From Streptomyces albofaciens JCM 4342 (lineage in GTDB: Bacteria; Actinomycetota; Actinomycetes; Streptomycetales; Streptomycetaceae), in assembly GCF_008634025.1 (NCBI RefSeq), contig NZ_PDCM01000001.1, positions 924,501 to 988,500 on the forward strand: a DNA stretch of 64,000 nucleotides. The letters run 5' to 3'. Shown in pieces: positions 62,418 through 64,000 of this stretch; position 1 is the first letter of the stretch; the number at the start of each line of letters is the position of its first letter. The position numbers and the translations under genes were made by a program. The notes beneath the pieces were generated by a model that searched no databases, had not been told where the DNA came from, and saw only the letters and a program-made list of their open reading frames with translations.

Positions 62418-62490
62418 GGGCCTGTGGCGCAGCTGGTAGCGCACCTCGTTCGCAACGAGGGGGTCAGGGGTTCGAATCCCCTCAGGTCCA
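62418..62490 (+). tRNA. tRNA-Ala (anticodon CGC)
   Basis: 73 bases fold as a tRNA: acceptor GGGCCTG / CAGGTCC, anticodon stem CCTCG / CGAGG with loop TTCGCAA (anticodon CGC), T arm AGGGG-TTCGAAT-CCCCT, discriminator A. CCA is not encoded. Confidence 0.95.
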
Positions 62491-62498
62491 CCGACGTC

Positions 62499-62532
62499 AG
62501 AGCCCCACCGGAGAAATCCGGTGGGGCTCTTT
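62499..62532 (+). terminator. Rho-independent terminator after tRNA-Ala
   Basis: 13-bp stem AGAGCCCCACCGG / CCGGTGGGGCTCT, six-base loop, followed by TTC. Confidence 0.88.
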
Positions 62533-62744
62533 CGCATGCGCGGAATCCTCCCACCGGTGTCCTGTCCCGGCCCGTGCCGCTGTCGGGCGGGCCTGCGGTC
62601 AGGGCCGATGGCGGCGGAACGGAGGTTATCCACAGGCCAGTTCGCGTGTCGGCGGTGAGCCCTAAAGTGGGGATTCGCGGGGCCGGTGGGCTTCGTCATG
62701 GGTACGTGATCGGGTATCCGATGGCGGTGGCGACGGGAGGGCAC

Positions 62745-63542
62745 ATGGCCAAGGAACGGGCGTTCGGGCCGCATCAGCTGGCCGAGTGGCTGGGGATCGA
62801 GCCTCGGCACGTACGGCGCGCCGAGACCAGGGGGCTGATTCCGCCCCCGGACGTGGGGGACGAGCGGTGGTCGGAGGGGGTGGCCAAGACGCTGCCGGAC
62901 CGGGTCGAGGAGATCCTGTCCGTGGTGGGGGACGAGAACTACGCGAAGGCTTCGGACGGGGGCAAGGCCGGAGCCGGGCGCCGGAAGGCGGTCATGGGGG
63001 ACGCGCTCGGGCCGCATCAGTTGGCGAGCGAGCTGGAGCTCCAGCGGTGGCAGGTCGGCCGGGCCGGGCAGCTGGGGATGATCCCGCCACCGGACGTGGA
63101 CGGCAAGCGCTGGTCGCGGGAGGTGGTGGACGGCCTGCGGGGTGAGGCGGAGCGGATCAGGGAAACGCTCGGCGACCACCCCGGGCTCGGGTCGATCGAC
63201 GCGGCGAAACGGCTGGCGGAGCGTACGGAGCTGGAGGTCGAGCGCGAGGACGTACGCGTGCTGGCCGAGGAGGGGCCGCTCCGGCCGGTGGGGGAGTTCC
63301 GTGGGTACCCCATGTTCAGTCTGGAGAGCCTCGACGGACTCGACCGGGAGCGGGTCGCGGCCGTGGTGGGCGAGCGGCAGCGGTGGATCGAGCGGAGCGT
63401 CACGGCCAAGGAGGCGGCGGCGCTGCTGGGATGGTCGGCGGGGAAGTTCGAGGTGACGGCGGAGCGGCACGGGCTGGTGCCGGGGCGGCTCGGCCGGTAC
63501 GACCGGGCGGAGGTCGAGGGGTTGCCGGGGAGGGAGGGGTAG
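62745..63542 (+). CDS. Uncharacterised protein with repeated MerR-like HTH units
   Basis: 265 residues from ATG 62745 after GGAGGG. Two clear copies of a helix-turn-helix-like unit are visible: FGPHQLAEWLGIEPRHVRRA then ETRGLIPPPDVGDERWS (about 5-41), and LGPHQLASELELQRWQVGRA then GQLGMIPPPDVDGKRWS (about 86-123). A third, VTAKEAAALLGWSAGKFEVT then RYDRAEVEGL, lies near the C-terminus, and a degenerate unit about 158-200. Each resembles the DNA-binding part of MerR/excisionase-like proteins. I cannot name the family. It lies beside a tRNA gene, but no integrase is present. Confidence 0.75.
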   Translation: MAKERAFGPHQLAEWLGIEPRHVRRAETRGLIPPPDVGDERWSEGVAKTLPDRVEEILSVVGDENYAKASDGGKAGAGRRKAVMGDALGPHQLASELELQRWQVGRAGQLGMIPPPDVDGKRWSREVVDGLRGEAERIRETLGDHPGLGSIDAAKRLAERTELEVEREDVRVLAEEGPLRPVGEFRGYPMFSLESLDGLDRERVAAVVGERQRWIERSVTAKEAAALLGWSAGKFEVTAERHGLVPGRLGRYDRAEVEGLPGREG

Positions 63543-63702
63543 GGGGAGGGGTTGGGTGAGGAGGGGGCGGGATTAGGGGAGGGCGAGGGGCCGGGGCCGT
63601 CGGGCGTGGATGCGGCGTACGGCGTGTGGCTGGCTGACCTCGTCGGGCGTGGGGGCGTTCGGGCGCGGGCGTGGCTGCCCGGCCCTGTCGGGCTGGGTGG
63701 GG

Positions 63703-64000
63703 CTAGGGCTGGAGGGCGCGTTTGGTGATGCGGATGCCTCGGCGGGACAGGTAGGTGAGGGGGTTGATGTCGGAGCCGTAGTGGCGGGTTTTGCGGACCT
63801 CGAAGTGGAGGTGGGGACCGGTGGTGCGCCCGGTGGCGCCGCTGTAGCCGATACGGGTGCCGGCGCGGACGCGCTGGCCGACGCGGGCCGTGATGCGGGA
63901 GAGGTGTCCGAAGAGGGTGTAGTAGCCGTCGGTCATGTGGATGGTGACGGCGAGGCCGTAGTCGCCCGACCGCTTGGCCAGGACGACCGTGCCGGAGCCG
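63703..64000 (-). CDS. M23-family metallopeptidase (partial)
   Basis: The last 98 residues of a protein whose 5' end lies beyond the window: GSGTVVLAKRSGDYGLAVTI, HMTDGYYTLFGHLSRITARV, GQRVRAGTRIGYSGATGRTT, GPHLHFEVRK. The HLHFEV motif and the upstream GHLS are LytM/M23 zinc-ligand and catalytic regions. It probably cleaves peptidoglycan cross-bridges outside the cell. The motif His residues are intact. Confidence 0.93.
   Translation of the reverse strand, partial: GSGTVVLAKRSGDYGLAVTIHMTDGYYTLFGHLSRITARVGQRVRAGTRIGYSGATGRTTGPHLHFEVRKTRHYGSDINPLTYLSRRGIRITKRALQP

Noticed and set aside
62418..62700. tRNA-Ala as attachment site of an integrated element
   Set aside because: No integrase, excisionase or duplicated tRNA end is seen before the right edge.

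Overview
The window is typical high-GC Streptomyces chromosome. The evidence is the AfsA/ScbR-type gamma-butyrolactone pair, an HrdD-type sigma factor behind a GGAAT-N18-GTT promoter, a SepX-type membrane protein, many GTG starts, and several MarR, TetR and MFS genes. Both ends cut through genes.

Region 1 (1-13.0 kb) is accessory and looks like a signalling or secondary-metabolism locus. At the left edge an incomplete PaaK/F390-synthetase-like adenylating enzyme lies downstream of a 53-residue peptide gene with a Cys-rich repeated C-terminus (a possible RiPP precursor). Next come afsA (butyrolactone synthase), a TetR-type butyrolactone receptor and an epimerase-like protein. A second receptor-like TetR, an APH-fold kinase and a TetX-like monooxygenase follow. 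Two divergent IS701-family transposase homologues in this region both lack the usual first catalytic Asp and have no terminal repeats. Near-identical AT-rich sites lie just upstream of both homologues, and a related site lies between afsA and its receptor. I infer a butyrolactone-controlled regulon that includes two domesticated transposase-like proteins.

Region 2 (13-23.2 kb) is a mixed set: a two-gene DUF4190 membrane operon with divergent TetR, an orphan DUF397 gene overlapping a rhomboid-like gene, TetR with a 14-TM MFS exporter, MarR, a questin-oxidase-like protein, a PNPOx-fold protein, a Tat-exported HAF-repeat protein, a small membrane protein and a PAT-like acetyltransferase.

Region 3 (23.2-44 kb) holds hrdD, the fructose operon fruR-fruK-fruA, two L,D-transpeptidases, a CoA-transferase, a P1 peptidase, LtrA, an M20 amidohydrolase, a MerR-PP2C fusion, and a sulfide/persulfide module (SQR, TauE-type exporter, GntR regulator, persulfide dioxygenase-rhodanese).

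Region 4 (44-64 kb) is mostly housekeeping: MFS exporters, an acetyl-CoA synthetase fragment, mscL, MTA phosphorylase, an FmdB zinc ribbon, a cation/proton antiporter with a probable CTG start, a penicillin-acylase-family hydrolase, 5-formyl-THF cyclo-ligase, then the galU-moeA/glp-moaC-mogA-rimJ-sepX cluster, tRNA-Ala(CGC), a multi-HTH protein and a partial M23 peptidase.

Across the window, short degenerate tandem repeats of about 6-30 bp recur between genes and, in frame, inside linkers, loops and tails of many proteins. This appears to be a habit of this genome rather than a property of one locus.
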